64,000 bases of DNA from Streptomyces sp. NBC_01497 (GTDB lineage Bacteria; Actinomycetota; Actinomycetes; Streptomycetales; Streptomycetaceae): contig NZ_CP109427.1 in assembly GCF_036250695.1 (NCBI RefSeq), forward strand, positions 2,666,001-2,730,000, given 5' to 3'. The notes below the pieces were generated by a model. The model did not search any database. It had not been told where the DNA came from and saw only the letters and a program-made list of their open reading frames with translations. Positions 7,651 to 17,338 of this stretch are shown one piece after another. The position numbers and the translations under genes are program-made. Numbering within the stretch: position 1 is the first letter of the stretch; each line of letters opens with the position of its first letter.

Positions 7651-10602
7651 TCAGCCGGAGCCCCCACTGCTCGCGCCCGACGTCGCCTTGCCCGACCCGG
7701 ACTCCGCCGCGGCGGCCCGGCCGAGGGCGTCCTGCAGTGCCTGCTGCGCCGCGCCGTAGGCCTGCCAGTCGGTGGAGGGCTTCTTGTTCAGCGCCGCCTG
7801 GCCCTGGTCGTACGCCTTCTGCGCGTCCTCGATGGCCTGCTGCAGCACGGGGTTGTCCCCGGTGGCCGGCGGCTTGGTCTGGTTCCGGCCCGGTGGCTTC
7901 GTGGTCGACGGCGGCTCCGCCCCGGCGACCCCGAACACCGCGTTGAGCGCCTTGGACAGCGAGTCCTCGAAGACCGGCTTGCCCCCGGCGTACGACGCGG
8001 CGACCTTCTTCAGCAGGGGATAGTTCTGACTGCCACCCCTGGTGTAGACGGGCTCCACGTACAGGAAGCCGTTGTCGAGCGGCACCGTCAGCATGTTGCC
8101 GTACTCGAGGTCCGAGTCGGTTCCCTTGATGTCGCGCACGAACCCGGCCACGTCGTCACCGCCGTTGAGCTCGCTCTGCATCTGCTGCGGGCCCTGCACG
8201 TTGTTGCCGGTGACTCTGAGGACCCTGATCGAGCCGTAGTCGGGACTGGTCGCGTCCGCGTCGACGGACATGAACGCGCCCAGGTTCGGCCGGCCGCTCG
8301 GCGTCAGCGTGCTCGTCAGGGAGAACGTCTGCTTCGTCGACCCCGGCATCTTCAGGCTGAGGTAGTACGGCGGAACCGCGCTGCCCGCGCGGGTCGTCGG
8401 GTCGTCCGGCACCTGCCACGCGTCGCTGCCGCTGTAGAACTGGGCCGCGTCGGTGACGTGGTAGCGCGTCAGCAGCTCCCGCTGGACCTTGAACAGGTCC
8501 TGCGGATAGCGCATGTGCGCCTCCAGGTCGGCCGGAATGTCCTTCTTCGGCTCGACCGTGCCGGGAAACGCCTTCATCCACGTCTTGAGGACGGGGTCCT
8601 TGGTGTCCCACTGGTAGAGCGTGACCTTGCCGGTGTACGCGTCGACGGTGGCCTTCACCGAGTTGCGGATGTAGTTGACCTGGTTCTGCTGGGCCACCAC
8701 CGCACGGGAGTTGCTGGTGAGGGAGTCGGTCGTGGTGTCCCCGAGCGTGGTGCGCGAGGAGTACGGGTACGCGTCCGTCGTGGTGTAGGCGTCCACGATC
8801 CACTGGATGTGGCCGTCGACCACGGCGGGATAGGCGTCGCCGTCCAGCGTCAGCCAGGGCGCGACGGCCTCCACGCGCTCCTTCGGCGTCCGGTTGTAGA
8901 GGATCCGGGAACCCTTGCCGATGGCGCCGGAGTAGAGCATCTGCGGCTCGCTGAACGCCACCGCGTACGCGGCCCGGTTCAGCGGGCCGGCAAGCGAGAC
9001 GCCGCTCTTGCCCTGGTAGCTGGTGGTCTTCTCGCCGTTCGCCTCGTAGTCCAGTTCCTTCTGCGGGCCGCCGACGATCGAGTACTGCGTCGTCTTCTCG
9101 CCGTAGTAGATCCGCTGCTGGTACTGGCCGAGCTGACCCGTGGTGGGCAGCCCGGACTCGGTGAAGTCGGGCGAGCCGATCGTGCCCTGCGCCGCGTCGG
9201 TGACGGTGCCGGTGCCCTTGGCCGCGATCATCCCGAAACCGTGGGTGTACGTGAAGTGGTCGTTGATCCAGTTGTGCTTGGGGATGCCGGCGATGTTCAG
9301 CTCGCGCAGGCCCACGATGGTGTCCTGCAGCAGGCCCGTCGAGGGGTCCTTGTACCGGTCGACGTTGAGCGTCGCCGGGAACTGGTAGTACTTGCGCGAC
9401 TGCTGGACCTGCTGGAAGGCCGGCGAGACCACGTTCGGGTCGACGAGCCGGTAACTCGCGGCCGAGTCGGCCGCCTTGCGCTGCTCGGCATCCGACGCCG
9501 AGCCGCCCTTGCCCGAGTAGTCCGTCACCTTCGCCGAGTCGATGCCGTACGCGGTGCGCGTGGCGTCGATGTTCTTCTTGATGTACGGCGCCTCCTTGGC
9601 TTGCTCGTTCGGCTGGACCGTGAACTTCTGCACGATCGCCGGGTAGAGGCCGCCGATGAGGATCGCGGAGAGCACCATCAGGCCGAGGCCGATGACGGGC
9701 AGCTGCCAGGTACGGCGCCAGAGCGTGGCGAAGAACAGGACCGCGCAGATGACCGCGATGCAGAACAGGATCGTCTTCGCGGGGAGGTACGCGTTCGCGT
9801 CGACGTACCGCAGGCCCGTCCAGTTGCCGGTCGCCTTGAGGTCGCTGGACTTGACGGCGAGCGCGTAGCGGTCGAGCCAGTACGCCACCGCCTTGAGCGA
9901 GACGAACAGACCGATGAGCACGGACAGATGCCCGGTCGCCGCCGTGGTGGCCCGGGCGCCGGGACTCGTCACCCGCAGCCCGCCGTACAGGTAGTGCGTG
10001 AGGGCGGCGGCGACCACGCTCAGCACCGTCGCGGCGAAGCCGAAGCCCAGCAGGAACCGGTACCAGGGCAGGTCGAACGCGTAGAACGACACGTCCAGAT
10101 GGAACTGCGGGTCCTTCTGGCCGAACGGCACGCCGTTGACCCACAGCAGCCACGTGCGCCACTCACCGGAGGCGGAGGCACCCGCGATCAGCCCGACCAG
10201 GGCCGTGATCGCGGACAGCACCCACTTCTTGTACGGCGCGATCCCCATGCGGTAGCGGTCCAGGCTCTGCTGCTCCATCGACATCGCGCTCAGCGGCGGC
10301 CGCAGCCGGTGCGCGAGCCAGATGTTGAAGCCGACCGCCGCCGCCATGACGGCGCCGAAGACCGCGAACAGACCGAGCTTGGTCCACAGGGTCGTGGTGA
10401 ACACCGACGCGTAGTCGACCGAGCGGTACCAGAGCCAGTCGGTCCAGAACCCGGAGAACATCACGAACGCCATGGCGAGCACGGCCAGCAGTCCGAGGGC
10501 CATCAGCAGGCCGCGCACCCGCCCTGACGGCCGGCCCGTCCTCGTCCGTGGCCCGGTCGGGCCTCCGCCGCGGTCCGGCATCTGGAAAGCCAACGTGCGC
10601 AC
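7651..10602 (-). CDS. UPF0182 family large membrane protein
   Basis: This is a 983-aa protein with about seven N-terminal transmembrane helices (between about residues 30 and 315). The first is followed by the family-typical [17 protein letters not shown] segment. A large probably extracytoplasmic domain follows (about 320-890), then a Pro/Ala/Gly-rich tail. The family is universal in actinobacteria (Rv3193c in M. tuberculosis), and its function is not established. The GTG at 10602 opens the frame, but ATG at 10581 ([11 protein letters not shown]) is an equally plausible start. It is divergent from the PPA1309 gene. Confidence 0.9.
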   Translation of the reverse strand: MRTLAFQMPDRGGGPTGPRTRTGRPSGRVRGLLMALGLLAVLAMAFVMFSGFWTDWLWYRSVDYASVFTTTLWTKLGLFAVFGAVMAAAVGFNIWLAHRLRPPLSAMSMEQQSLDRYRMGIAPYKKWVLSAITALVGLIAGASASGEWRTWLLWVNGVPFGQKDPQFHLDVSFYAFDLPWYRFLLGFGFAATVLSVVAAALTHYLYGGLRVTSPGARATTAATGHLSVLIGLFVSLKAVAYWLDRYALAVKSSDLKATGNWTGLRYVDANAYLPAKTILFCIAVICAVLFFATLWRRTWQLPVIGLGLMVLSAILIGGLYPAIVQKFTVQPNEQAKEAPYIKKNIDATRTAYGIDSAKVTDYSGKGGSASDAEQRKAADSAASYRLVDPNVVSPAFQQVQQSRKYYQFPATLNVDRYKDPSTGLLQDTIVGLRELNIAGIPKHNWINDHFTYTHGFGMIAAKGTGTVTDAAQGTIGSPDFTESGLPTTGQLGQYQQRIYYGEKTTQYSIVGGPQKELDYEANGEKTTSYQGKSGVSLAGPLNRAAYAVAFSEPQMLYSGAIGKGSRILYNRTPKERVEAVAPWLTLDGDAYPAVVDGHIQWIVDAYTTTDAYPYSSRTTLGDTTTDSLTSNSRAVVAQQNQVNYIRNSVKATVDAYTGKVTLYQWDTKDPVLKTWMKAFPGTVEPKKDIPADLEAHMRYPQDLFKVQRELLTRYHVTDAAQFYSGSDAWQVPDDPTTRAGSAVPPYYLSLKMPGSTKQTFSLTSTLTPSGRPNLGAFMSVDADATSPDYGSIRVLRVTGNNVQGPQQMQSELNGGDDVAGFVRDIKGTDSDLEYGNMLTVPLDNGFLYVEPVYTRGGSQNYPLLKKVAASYAGGKPVFEDSLSKALNAVFGVAGAEPPSTTKPPGRNQTKPPATGDNPVLQQAIEDAQKAYDQGQAALNKKPSTDWQAYGAAQQALQDALGRAAAAESGSGKATSGASSGGSG

Positions 10603-10794
10603 CTCGAAAAATCCGGGGACAGACCCCCGTGGGAATCGGGGGAAAGGTCATGGGTCGGTCAGCTGGGACGTACCTGCGGGCCTTACGGGCGGGACCTGTT
10701 CATCAGGCCAGGCGATCGTAGGACCCCTCCATGCAACTTACCGAGGCTTTACCTAGTTCCCGCCGGGGGGTGCGGAGGAGGCAGGATATTGGTC

Positions 10795-11352
10795 ATGTCG
10801 AACGTTTCCCCCTCAGGGACCCCGATGGCCGCGACCCCGCTCACGCGGGCCGTGCTCGAGATCGACGAGTACGCGGCGGGCCTCGGCTGGGACCAGCCCG
10901 CCCGTCTCTTCGCACTCGTGGACAGCGAGCGCATGCGCGCGGACGAACCCGAGCTCGCGAACCAGCTGGGTCTTGACGACGGCGACGAAGTCGCCCCCCT
11001 CACCCCCGTCGAGCAGGACGAGATCCCTGCCGGCACCGCCCTTGACGAATTCCTCGCCACCATCGCGTGGCCCGACGCGGTCGCGGGCTGTGCCCTCACC
11101 GTGGAAAGGCTGATGCTGCCGCCCTCCGCCGAGGCCGCCCTGCCCGAAGGGCTGGACGAGGCCGCACTCGGCGACTGGGTCGCCCGCCACCCCGACCGCC
11201 AGGAGGTGCGCATGACGGTGGCCGTGCTGCGCGACGGAACCCGCGAGTCGGCACTGCGGCTGCGCGAGAAGGACGCCGCATCGGAGGTGCTCACCGGTTC
11301 CGGCCTCGTACCGGGACTCGCGGAGGCACTGTCGGCCACCTTCGCCTCATAG
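10795..11352 (+). CDS. PPA1309 family protein
   Basis: This is a 185-aa soluble, acidic protein matching the actinobacterial PPA1309 family (MAATPLTRAVLEIDEYAAGLGWDQPARLFALVDS at the N-terminus). No enzymatic motif or membrane segment is seen, and the function is unknown. The start is ambiguous: ATG at 10795, or TTG at 10789, which sits better (7 nt) behind the GGAGGAGG ribosome-binding site at 10774-10781. It is divergent from the UPF0182 gene, a conserved pairing in Streptomyces as far as I recall. Confidence 0.82.
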   Translation: MSNVSPSGTPMAATPLTRAVLEIDEYAAGLGWDQPARLFALVDSERMRADEPELANQLGLDDGDEVAPLTPVEQDEIPAGTALDEFLATIAWPDAVAGCALTVERLMLPPSAEAALPEGLDEAALGDWVARHPDRQEVRMTVAVLRDGTRESALRLREKDAASEVLTGSGLVPGLAEALSATFAS

Positions 11353-11450
11353 GCGGTGGCCGCTCTCCCGCGGGCGGTGGCCTCCGACTCGTAAGGAGGA
11401 CGGGGGCCGCGGCGCGCGGCGTGCCCCGGCCCGCCCGCCGCGGTCCGGGT

Positions 11451-11472
11451 GCGGGCCCTTGCCCGGGCCCGC
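11451..11472. terminator. Hairpin between convergent PPA1309 and PDZ-protease genes
   Basis: An 8-bp GC-only stem (GCGGGCCC and its complement) with a 6-nt loop lies between two convergent genes. It is a modest terminator candidate. Confidence 0.5.
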
Positions 11473-11506
11473 GAAGGGCGGCCCGTCCGGTGCGTACAGG
11501 ACACGG

Positions 11507-12601
11507 TCAGCTTGCCGAGCAGCTCGGCAGGCCGGCCGTGTCACCGTTGCGGATCTTGTCCAGCGAGGCCTTCGCGTCCGAGATGTTCTTGACCTTGACG
11601 AGCGTCAGGCCGCTCGGGGTGTCGTCGGCCGCGGCGGCGCAGTTGTCCGCCGGCGTCAGGAAGTACCGGGCTCCCGCGGCCCGCGCGCCCACCAGCTTCA
11701 TGGCGATGCCGCCGATGGGACCCACCGTGCCGCTGTCGTCGATCGTGCCCGTACCGGCGATGAACTTGCCGCCGGTCAGCGAACCGGGCGTCAGCTTGTC
11801 GACGAGCCCGAGGGAGAACATCAGGCCCGCGCTCGGGCCGCCGACGTCCGCCAGCTTGATGTCCATGGTGAACGGGAACGTGTGGTCGGTCCCGGCCGCG
11901 ATGCCGACGATGGCGCGCGATGCGCCCTCGTCGTGCGAGGTGGCGGTCTTCACCACGATCCGCCGGCTGGCCGTGGGCTCCTTGTCCGCCTTCTTCGCGG
12001 CGGCCGCGTCCTCGGCCGGCACCACGGTGAAGGTGACGTCCTGGCCCGCCTTGTGCTTCGTGACGAGCTTCGCCACCTGGTCCTGACGCGTGACCTTCGT
12101 ACCGTCCACGGCCAGGATCAGATCCCCGGCGTGCAGCTTGCCCTCAGCCGGACTGCCCTTCAGGACGCTCGCGACGTCGACGTGCGCGACCACCGGGATG
12201 TGCAGCACCTTGAGCGCGGCGACCTTGGCGCTCTCCTGGGACTGGCTGAACTCCTCGGCGTTCTCCTGCGTGGACTGCTGCTCGGTCTGCCCCTCGGGAT
12301 ACAGCGTGTCGTGCGGGACGACGACCTCGTCGTGGGCGAGCCACCCGTAGACAGCCTCAGCGATGTTGAGGTGCGTGTCGGCGCTCGTGACGCGGACCGT
12401 GACCATGTTCAGGTTGCCGGTCGTGGGATACGTCTTGCGGCCCGAGATCTGCAGGACCGGCTTGCCACCCGGATTCGACAGTGTGTTCGTCGTCGGGCCC
12501 GGGCTCATCTCGGAGTACGGGACCTTCGTGAGGACGCCGACGCAGAGCAGCGCGATCAGGACCAGGGTGGACGCGAGCATCGTCACGGTACGGCGTGGCA
12601 T
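11507..12601 (-). CDS. Membrane-anchored PDZ / Lon-like S16 serine protease (YlbL family)
   Basis: This is a 364-aa protein with one N-terminal membrane anchor (about residues 8-26), an extracytoplasmic PDZ domain (about 135-200) and a C-terminal Lon-type proteolytic domain. The Ser-Lys dyad is intact: Ser257 in GGPSAG and Lys302 in GGIAMKLVGA. There is no ATPase domain, as in other YlbL/Rv3194c-type secreted Lon-like proteases, which degrade or process envelope proteins. Start ATG at 12601. The C-terminus ends with LPSCSAS; a lone cysteine pair (residues about 325 and 361) could form an extracellular disulfide. Confidence 0.92.
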   Translation of the reverse strand: MPRRTVTMLASTLVLIALLCVGVLTKVPYSEMSPGPTTNTLSNPGGKPVLQISGRKTYPTTGNLNMVTVRVTSADTHLNIAEAVYGWLAHDEVVVPHDTLYPEGQTEQQSTQENAEEFSQSQESAKVAALKVLHIPVVAHVDVASVLKGSPAEGKLHAGDLILAVDGTKVTRQDQVAKLVTKHKAGQDVTFTVVPAEDAAAAKKADKEPTASRRIVVKTATSHDEGASRAIVGIAAGTDHTFPFTMDIKLADVGGPSAGLMFSLGLVDKLTPGSLTGGKFIAGTGTIDDSGTVGPIGGIAMKLVGARAAGARYFLTPADNCAAAADDTPSGLTLVKVKNISDAKASLDKIRNGDTAGLPSCSAS

Positions 12602-12649
12602 GGAACGACAGTACGGGAAACGTCTGTGAGCGCACCGTCCGGGCGGAGG

Positions 12650-12808
12650 CTACTCGGCGGGATCGCGCTCCATGGCGTCCCGGAAGCGGGCGTAGCCGTT
12701 GAGCTCGGCCATATCACCCACCGTGTGGTCCTTGGAAACCCAGCTTCCCCATATCGCGGCGCCGATGGCGGCGACGACAGGGATCAGCAACCAGGTGAGC
12801 ACGGCCAT
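12650..12808 (-). CDS. 52-aa single-pass membrane protein
   Basis: This small ORF starts at the ATG at 12808 behind a GGGAG ribosome-binding site and encodes MAVLTWLLIPVVAAIGAAIW, one transmembrane helix. A short cytoplasmic-type tail rich in charged residues follows (KDHTVGDMAELNGYARFRDAMERDPAE). Third codon positions are GC-rich. It lies just upstream of, and on the same strand as, the PDZ protease, so an accessory or regulatory role for that protease is possible, but this is inference. Function unknown. Confidence 0.72.
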   Translation of the reverse strand: MAVLTWLLIPVVAAIGAAIWGSWVSKDHTVGDMAELNGYARFRDAMERDPAE

Positions 12809-13021
12809 CGCGATCTCCCGTCCCAGTCAGCAGATTTGATCTACAGATTTACGTTCTGCAGAGCTAACGCTGCTGGGGGTGGACCGGTTACGCAAATCGG
12901 ACAGTATGCCCCGGGTGGACTACGTCACCGCCCCGACACGCCCGGAGGTCACCCCGATCGAGGGGGCCGAAGGGCCCAGTCACCCGCCTGACGCCCGTGG
13001 CCACGAACCGGCGAGCCCCGG

Positions 13022-13168
13022 CCCGACCGCCACCCCTCAACGAAGGGGCTACGCCCCCCACCCGCCCACCCGTCACCCGACCGCCACCCCTCATCGAGGG
13101 GCTACGCCCCCACCCGCCCACCCGTCACCCGACCGCCACCCCTCATCGAGGGGCTACGCCCCCACCCA
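13022..13168. repeat. Three tandem 52-54 bp repeats, the first copy overlapping the moaE 3' end
   Basis: Three near-identical units begin at 13022, 13076 and 13128. Each contains two small hairpins, CCCCTC-n3-GAGGGG and GGGGC-TAC-GCCCC. Read on the minus strand, each unit begins with the last codons and stop of moaE followed by the hairpins. The array therefore looks like a duplicated gene end plus terminator. It occupies most of the 345-nt gap between moaE and the 52-aa membrane protein gene; the remainder (12809-13021) shows no other feature. Confidence 0.85.
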
Positions 13169-13621
13169 TTCTTCGGTGCCGTCGCTGAAGTTCTGGTGTT
13201 TCCAGATGGGGACCTCGTGCTTGAGGTCGTCGATGAACCTGCGGCACGCCGCGAACGCCTCCGCGCGGTGCGGGCAGGACACGGCGACGATCACCGCGAG
13301 ATCCCCGATGCCCAGCTCCCCCACACGGTGGACGGCGGCGAGACCGCGCACCGGGAAGTCGGCCGCCACCTTCTCTGCGACGCGCCGCAGCTCGGCCTCG
13401 GCCGTGGGGTGGCACGAGTAGCCGAGGGCGTCGACGTCGGCGCCGCCGTCGTGGTCACGGACCGTGCCGACGAACAGGGCCGTCCCGCCCGCGGCGGCGT
13501 CCCCCACCGCGGCGAAGACCTCGTCGAGGCTCAGCGGTGTGTCGCGGATCGCCAGTAGCCGGATCGGGTCGTCACCCGGCCGCTCGCCGGGGTGGTCCTT
13601 CCGGTCCTGTGTGGTTGCCAT
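13154..13621 (-). CDS. moaE: Molybdopterin synthase catalytic subunit
   Basis: This is a 155-aa MoaE-type protein that converts cyclic pyranopterin monophosphate to molybdopterin together with thiocarboxylated MoaD. The active-site region with its conserved lysines (KHEVPIWKHQNF, near residue 135) is intact. The early motif ALFVGTVRDHDGG is also present. ATG at 13621 follows a GGAGG; ATG at 13630 is the alternative. The stop codon falls inside the first unit of a tandem repeat. No moaD is adjacent; the MoeZ needed to thiolate MoaD lies at 45473-46651. Confidence 0.92.
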   Translation of the reverse strand: MATTQDRKDHPGERPGDDPIRLLAIRDTPLSLDEVFAAVGDAAAGGTALFVGTVRDHDGGADVDALGYSCHPTAEAELRRVAEKVAADFPVRGLAAVHRVGELGIGDLAVIVAVSCPHRAEAFAACRRFIDDLKHEVPIWKHQNFSDGTEEWVGA

Positions 13622-13664
13622 GTCCTCCATCGTGCCGTACGCCCACGGCACGCGTCATCGGCGG

Positions 13665-14777
13665 CTACAGCCTGCGACGGGCCTTGCGCACCCTGCGGAC
13701 GACCGCCGCGGTGCCGAGGAGTGCCACGGTCGCGCCCGCGGCTCCCGCCGCCGTGGCGTCCTTGCGGCCGAGCCTGCGGCCGGCCACGGTGTGCCGGCCC
13801 TCGACCTCTTCGAGCAGCGCCGCGAGCACCTGTTCGTTCGTCCACCGGGGGCGCCAGCCGGCGTCGTGCAGGGCGCTCACGCTGACCACCCAGGGGTACA
13901 TCGTGTACGCGAGGTCCCCGGCCGGTGACGGGGTCAGGCCGATGCGGTGCAGCCTGGCGGCGGCACCGAGGGCGACGGTGGAGGGCAGCTCCATGCGGCG
14001 GATGCCGCTCAGCTCCTCCACCTGCTCCTGTTCGAGCCAGCCGTCGCAGCCGACGGCGAACTCGCCCTCGACCCGGCCGAGCGCCGCGTACTCCAGCGCG
14101 CTGACCAGGTCCTCGACGTGGCAGAACTGCCAGGTCGGACGGGACCCGGCGACGACGAGGAGGCGCGGCGACTCGAAGTAGCGGGTCAGTGCGGTGTCCG
14201 TGCCACCGACCAGGACGGCGGGCCGGACGACGGTGACGTTGAGGCCGGGGTGGGCGCGCGGCGCCCGGCGGCCCAGCCGTTCGATCTCCAGCAGGTCGCC
14301 GACACCGGTGGCCTCGGCGGTCGCGCGCAGCTCCGCGTCCTCGGAGAGCGGAACGTCGTTGTCGGGCAGCGCGCCGTAGACCATGGCGGACGTGCACAGC
14401 ACCACGCGGTGCACGCCGGCGGCGGCTGCGGCGGTGAGCACGGTCTGCGCTCCGCGCACGTTGTAGGCGCTGCGGGCGGCGGGGTCGCTCTCCAGGTCGA
14501 GGTCGAGGGCGAGGTGCACCACGACGTCGGCGCCGCGCAGCCGGTCGGCGATGGCCGGGTCGCGGACGTCGAGGATGTGCCAGGTGGCGTCCTGGACCTC
14601 GCCCCGGCGCTCGTCGATCGCGATGACCTGCTTGATCTCCTGCGATGCGGCGAGCCTGCGGGTCAGCAGGTCACCGACCCCGGTGGCGGCGCCGGTGACG
14701 GCGACGACGGGGCCGCGGGACCTGCTCGGGGTTGCGTGGTTTCGCGTAGCGCGAACCTGTGGCTCTGGGGAACTCAC
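13665..14777 (-). CDS. Extended short-chain dehydrogenase (NAD-dependent epimerase/dehydratase family)
   Basis: This is a 370-aa Rossmann-fold protein with an N-terminal dinucleotide-binding motif (VTGAATGVGD, about residue 27). Further extended-SDR landmarks follow (CTSAMVYG, about 129). The usual YxxxK lysine is not obvious after YGALPDN, so catalytic competence is uncertain. A hydrophobic segment near the C-terminus (AAGAAGATVALLGTAAVV) followed by an Arg/Lys-rich tail suggests membrane association. GTG at 14777 lies 8 nt after a GGAG. It is divergent from the zincin_2 gene across a 267-nt spacer. Substrate unknown. Confidence 0.82.
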   Translation of the reverse strand: MSSPEPQVRATRNHATPSRSRGPVVAVTGAATGVGDLLTRRLAASQEIKQVIAIDERRGEVQDATWHILDVRDPAIADRLRGADVVVHLALDLDLESDPAARSAYNVRGAQTVLTAAAAAGVHRVVLCTSAMVYGALPDNDVPLSEDAELRATAEATGVGDLLEIERLGRRAPRAHPGLNVTVVRPAVLVGGTDTALTRYFESPRLLVVAGSRPTWQFCHVEDLVSALEYAALGRVEGEFAVGCDGWLEQEQVEELSGIRRMELPSTVALGAAARLHRIGLTPSPAGDLAYTMYPWVVSVSALHDAGWRPRWTNEQVLAALLEEVEGRHTVAGRRLGRKDATAAGAAGATVALLGTAAVVRRVRKARRRL

Positions 14778-14802
14778 CGGGCGTCTCCAGCGGTTGTGTT
14801 CA

Positions 14803-14829
14803 GTACGTACGTGAATGACGCGTACGTAC
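14803..14829. promoter_or_regulatory. Perfect 9-bp palindrome in the SDR/zincin intergenic region
   Basis: GTACGTACG and CGTACGTAC are separated by 9 nt, placed 26 nt upstream of the SDR start codon. The symmetry and position suggest a dimeric regulator's operator; the regulator is unknown. Confidence 0.45.
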
Positions 14830-15044
14830 CAGGTGACGTTCATCCTGCCGCAGACCGTCAGGAGGTGTGAGTTCGGCCCGGAAGCCGTCCGGGTGTCGAT
14901 TCCGGACGTCGGGACGCATCGAATGCGTGCTCGGGGGAAGGCACCTCCGACGCCGTGCCCCGAGAGCGCGGTGAAGCATAGGCTGGATGGTGCAGGGCAG
15001 CCGCCACCGGCAGGAGCCGGTGGCCTTACGAGCCGAGGAAACCC

Positions 15045-16676
15045 GTGAGTGACACCCCATTCGGATTCGGCCTTCCGCCGGAGGAGCCGGAGGACGGCGA
15101 CGGCAAGAAGAAGGATCCTGCCGAAGGCGGTCAGGGTTCTGGCGGCCAGGGCGGTCCAGGCAACCCCTTCGGTTTCGGCGGTTTCGGACTGCCGGGCGGG
15201 AGCGGTGGCGACAACCCGTTCGCGGCGATGTTCGGCTCTTTGAGCCCGAACGACCTGGGGCAGGCGTTCCAGCAGCTGGGGCAGATGCTGAGCTTCGAGG
15301 GCGGCCCGGTCAACTGGGACATGGCGAAGCAGATCGCCCGGCAGACCGTTGCCCAGGGCACCCAGGACGGTACGAAGGACGCGAGCGTGACCGCGTCCGA
15401 CCGTTCGGCGGTGGGTGAGGCGGTGCGCCTGGCGGACCTCTGGCTCGACGGGGTGACGTCCCTGCCCTCGGGCGCCAACACGGCGGTGGCGTGGAGCCGC
15501 GCCGAGTGGGTCGAGGCGACGCTCCCTGCCTGGCAGCAACTGGTCGACCCGGTCGCCGAGCGGGTCGGCGCGGCGATGGGCGACGTGCTGCCCCCCGAGA
15601 TGCAGAACGTGGCGGGCCCGCTGATCGGCGTGATGCGCTCCATGGGCGGCGCCATGTTCGGCCAGCAGCTGGGCCAGGCCGTCGGCGTGCTCGCCGGCGA
15701 GGTCGTCGGCTCCACCGACATCGGCCTCCCCCTCGGCCCTGTCGGCAAGGCGGCGCTGCTGCCGCTGAACATCGAGGCGTTCGGCAAGGACCTCGGGCTG
15801 CCGCAGGACGAGGTGAGGCTGTACCTGGCGCTGCGCGAGGCGGCGCACCAGCGCCTGTTCACGCACGTGCCGTGGCTGCGGTCGCACATCTTCGGTGCCG
15901 TCGAGGGCTACGCGCGCGGCATCAAGGTCGACACGTCGAAGCTGGAGGACGTGGTCGGGCAGTTCGACCCGACGCACCCCGAGGAGCTTCAGGAAGCACT
16001 CCAGCAGGGCATGTTCCAGCCGGAGGACACCGCCGAGCAGAAGGCGGCACTGGCCCGCCTGGAGACGGCGCTCGCGCTGGTCGAGGGCTGGGTGGACGCG
16101 GTGGTCCACGAGGCCGCGAAGTCCAGGCTGACCGGGGCGGACGCGCTCCGCGAGACGCTGCGCAGGCGGCGCGCCTCCGGCGGCCCCGCCGAGCAGACCT
16201 TCGCCACGCTGATCGGTCTCCAGCTGCGCCCGCGCAGGCTGCGGGACGCCTCACGGCTGTGGGCGTCGCTGACGGACGCGCGGGGCGTGGACGGGCGGGA
16301 CAACCTGTGGGAGCACCCGGACATGCTGCCGACGGCGTCCGACCTGGACGACCCGGACGGCTTCGTGCACCGCGAGCAGATCGACTTCTCCGAGCTGGAC
16401 GCGATGCTCGGTGAGGCGGCCGGCGGCGGTCCGAAGGACGGCGGCTCCGGCGCTTCGGACAGCGCCGCGTCCGGCTCCGGCACTCACGGCACTCCCGGCA
16501 CCGGCAAGGCCGAACCGGGCGCGGCGGACGCCGGGGATGCCAAGGGTTCCGGGACTTCTGAAGGCTCCGAGGACTCCGAGGACTCCGAGGACTCCGGCGA
16601 CGAGGGCCCCGAGGGCTCGAAGGGCCCCGAGGACAAGGGCGGCGACAGCGGCGGCAAGGACGACACCGACCAGTGA
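15045..16676 (+). CDS. Zinc-dependent metalloprotease-like protein, zincin_2 family
   Basis: This is a 543-aa protein of the actinobacterial zincin_2 family (Rv3195-like). It has a Gly/Pro/Asp-rich N-terminus and a helical core (about 100-430). The core contains REAAHQRLFTHVPWLR at about residue 265, the site of the predicted zinc-binding motif. A low-complexity acidic tail of Gly, Ser, Glu and Asp follows (about 450-543). No signal peptide is present. GTG at 15045 lies 6 nt after GAGGAA. It overlaps the Nudix gene by 4 nt (GTGA), so the two are translationally coupled. Proteolytic activity of the family is inferred, not shown here. Confidence 0.85.
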   Translation: MSDTPFGFGLPPEEPEDGDGKKKDPAEGGQGSGGQGGPGNPFGFGGFGLPGGSGGDNPFAAMFGSLSPNDLGQAFQQLGQMLSFEGGPVNWDMAKQIARQTVAQGTQDGTKDASVTASDRSAVGEAVRLADLWLDGVTSLPSGANTAVAWSRAEWVEATLPAWQQLVDPVAERVGAAMGDVLPPEMQNVAGPLIGVMRSMGGAMFGQQLGQAVGVLAGEVVGSTDIGLPLGPVGKAALLPLNIEAFGKDLGLPQDEVRLYLALREAAHQRLFTHVPWLRSHIFGAVEGYARGIKVDTSKLEDVVGQFDPTHPEELQEALQQGMFQPEDTAEQKAALARLETALALVEGWVDAVVHEAAKSRLTGADALRETLRRRRASGGPAEQTFATLIGLQLRPRRLRDASRLWASLTDARGVDGRDNLWEHPDMLPTASDLDDPDGFVHREQIDFSELDAMLGEAAGGGPKDGGSGASDSAASGSGTHGTPGTGKAEPGAADAGDAKGSGTSEGSEDSEDSEDSGDEGPEGSKGPEDKGGDSGGKDDTDQ

Positions 16677-17260
16677 GCCTGTACGACGACGCCGTTCTCG
16701 TACTCAAGGAGTACGGGAACGGACCACGGGGCGCCGGGCTCGCCGACGCCGGACAGGACGACACACAGCACACCGGGGCGGAGCAGGCAGCGCTGCGCCG
16801 GGATTATCTGGACCACCTCTCGGCCCACCCCGACGGGATGAGGAAGGCCTGCGGGGCCGGCCATCTGACGGCGAGTGCGCTCGTCGTCGACCCCGTCGGC
16901 GAGCGGGTCCTGCTGACGCTGCACCGCAAGCTGAACATGTGGCTCCAGATGGGCGGGCACTGCGAGCCGCAGGACGCGTCACTTCAGGACGCGGCGCTGC
17001 GGGAAGCCCACGAGGAGTCGGGCATCACGGGCCTGACCCTGCTGGCCGGCGGCCCGGTACGGCTGGACCGGCATCCGATCCCGCCGCCCTGCCACTGCCA
17101 CTTCGACGTGCAGTACGCGGCCCTCGCACCCGCGGGCGCGCGCGAGACGATCAGTGACGAGTCGCTCGACCTGCGCTGGTTCGGCTACGACGAGGTTGCG
17201 GACGTGGCCGACGGGTCCGTCCTGCGCCTGCTGGCCGCGACCCGGTCGCGCCTGGGGTAG
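16673..17260 (+). CDS. Nudix hydrolase
   Basis: This is a 195-aa soluble hydrolase. The Nudix box is intact, from GGHCEPQD through REAHEESGI (about residues 94-118). A VLLTLHRKLNMWLQ strand precedes it. Nudix enzymes cleave nucleoside diphosphates linked to another moiety; the substrate here cannot be inferred. The GTG start overlaps the stop of the upstream zincin_2 gene, which supports the start and indicates an operon. A convergent terminator follows. Confidence 0.88.
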   Translation: MSLYDDAVLVLKEYGNGPRGAGLADAGQDDTQHTGAEQAALRRDYLDHLSAHPDGMRKACGAGHLTASALVVDPVGERVLLTLHRKLNMWLQMGGHCEPQDASLQDAALREAHEESGITGLTLLAGGPVRLDRHPIPPPCHCHFDVQYAALAPAGARETISDESLDLRWFGYDEVADVADGSVLRLLAATRSRLG

Positions 17261-17283
17261 CAGGCGACGCCCTGGACGCGCCC

Positions 17284-17330
17284 GGGGCACCGCCCACCCG
17301 GCAGCGGCCCCGCCCGGTGGGCGGTGCCCC
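17284..17330. terminator. Bidirectional hairpin between Nudix and oxidoreductase genes
   Basis: A 15-bp perfect stem (GGGGCACCGCCCACC and its complement) with a 17-nt loop lies between two convergent genes. Confidence 0.65.
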
Positions 17331-17338
17331 GCCGTGCC

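Noticed and set aside
7621..10527. A 968-codon open frame opposite the UPF0182 gene
   Set aside because: The minus strand has well-ordered transmembrane helices and family motifs; the plus frame is low-complexity Arg/Val/Asp without domains.
13022..13168. CRISPR-like array
   Set aside because: Three units follow each other with no spacers between them, and no cas genes are present; the units derive from the moaE end.
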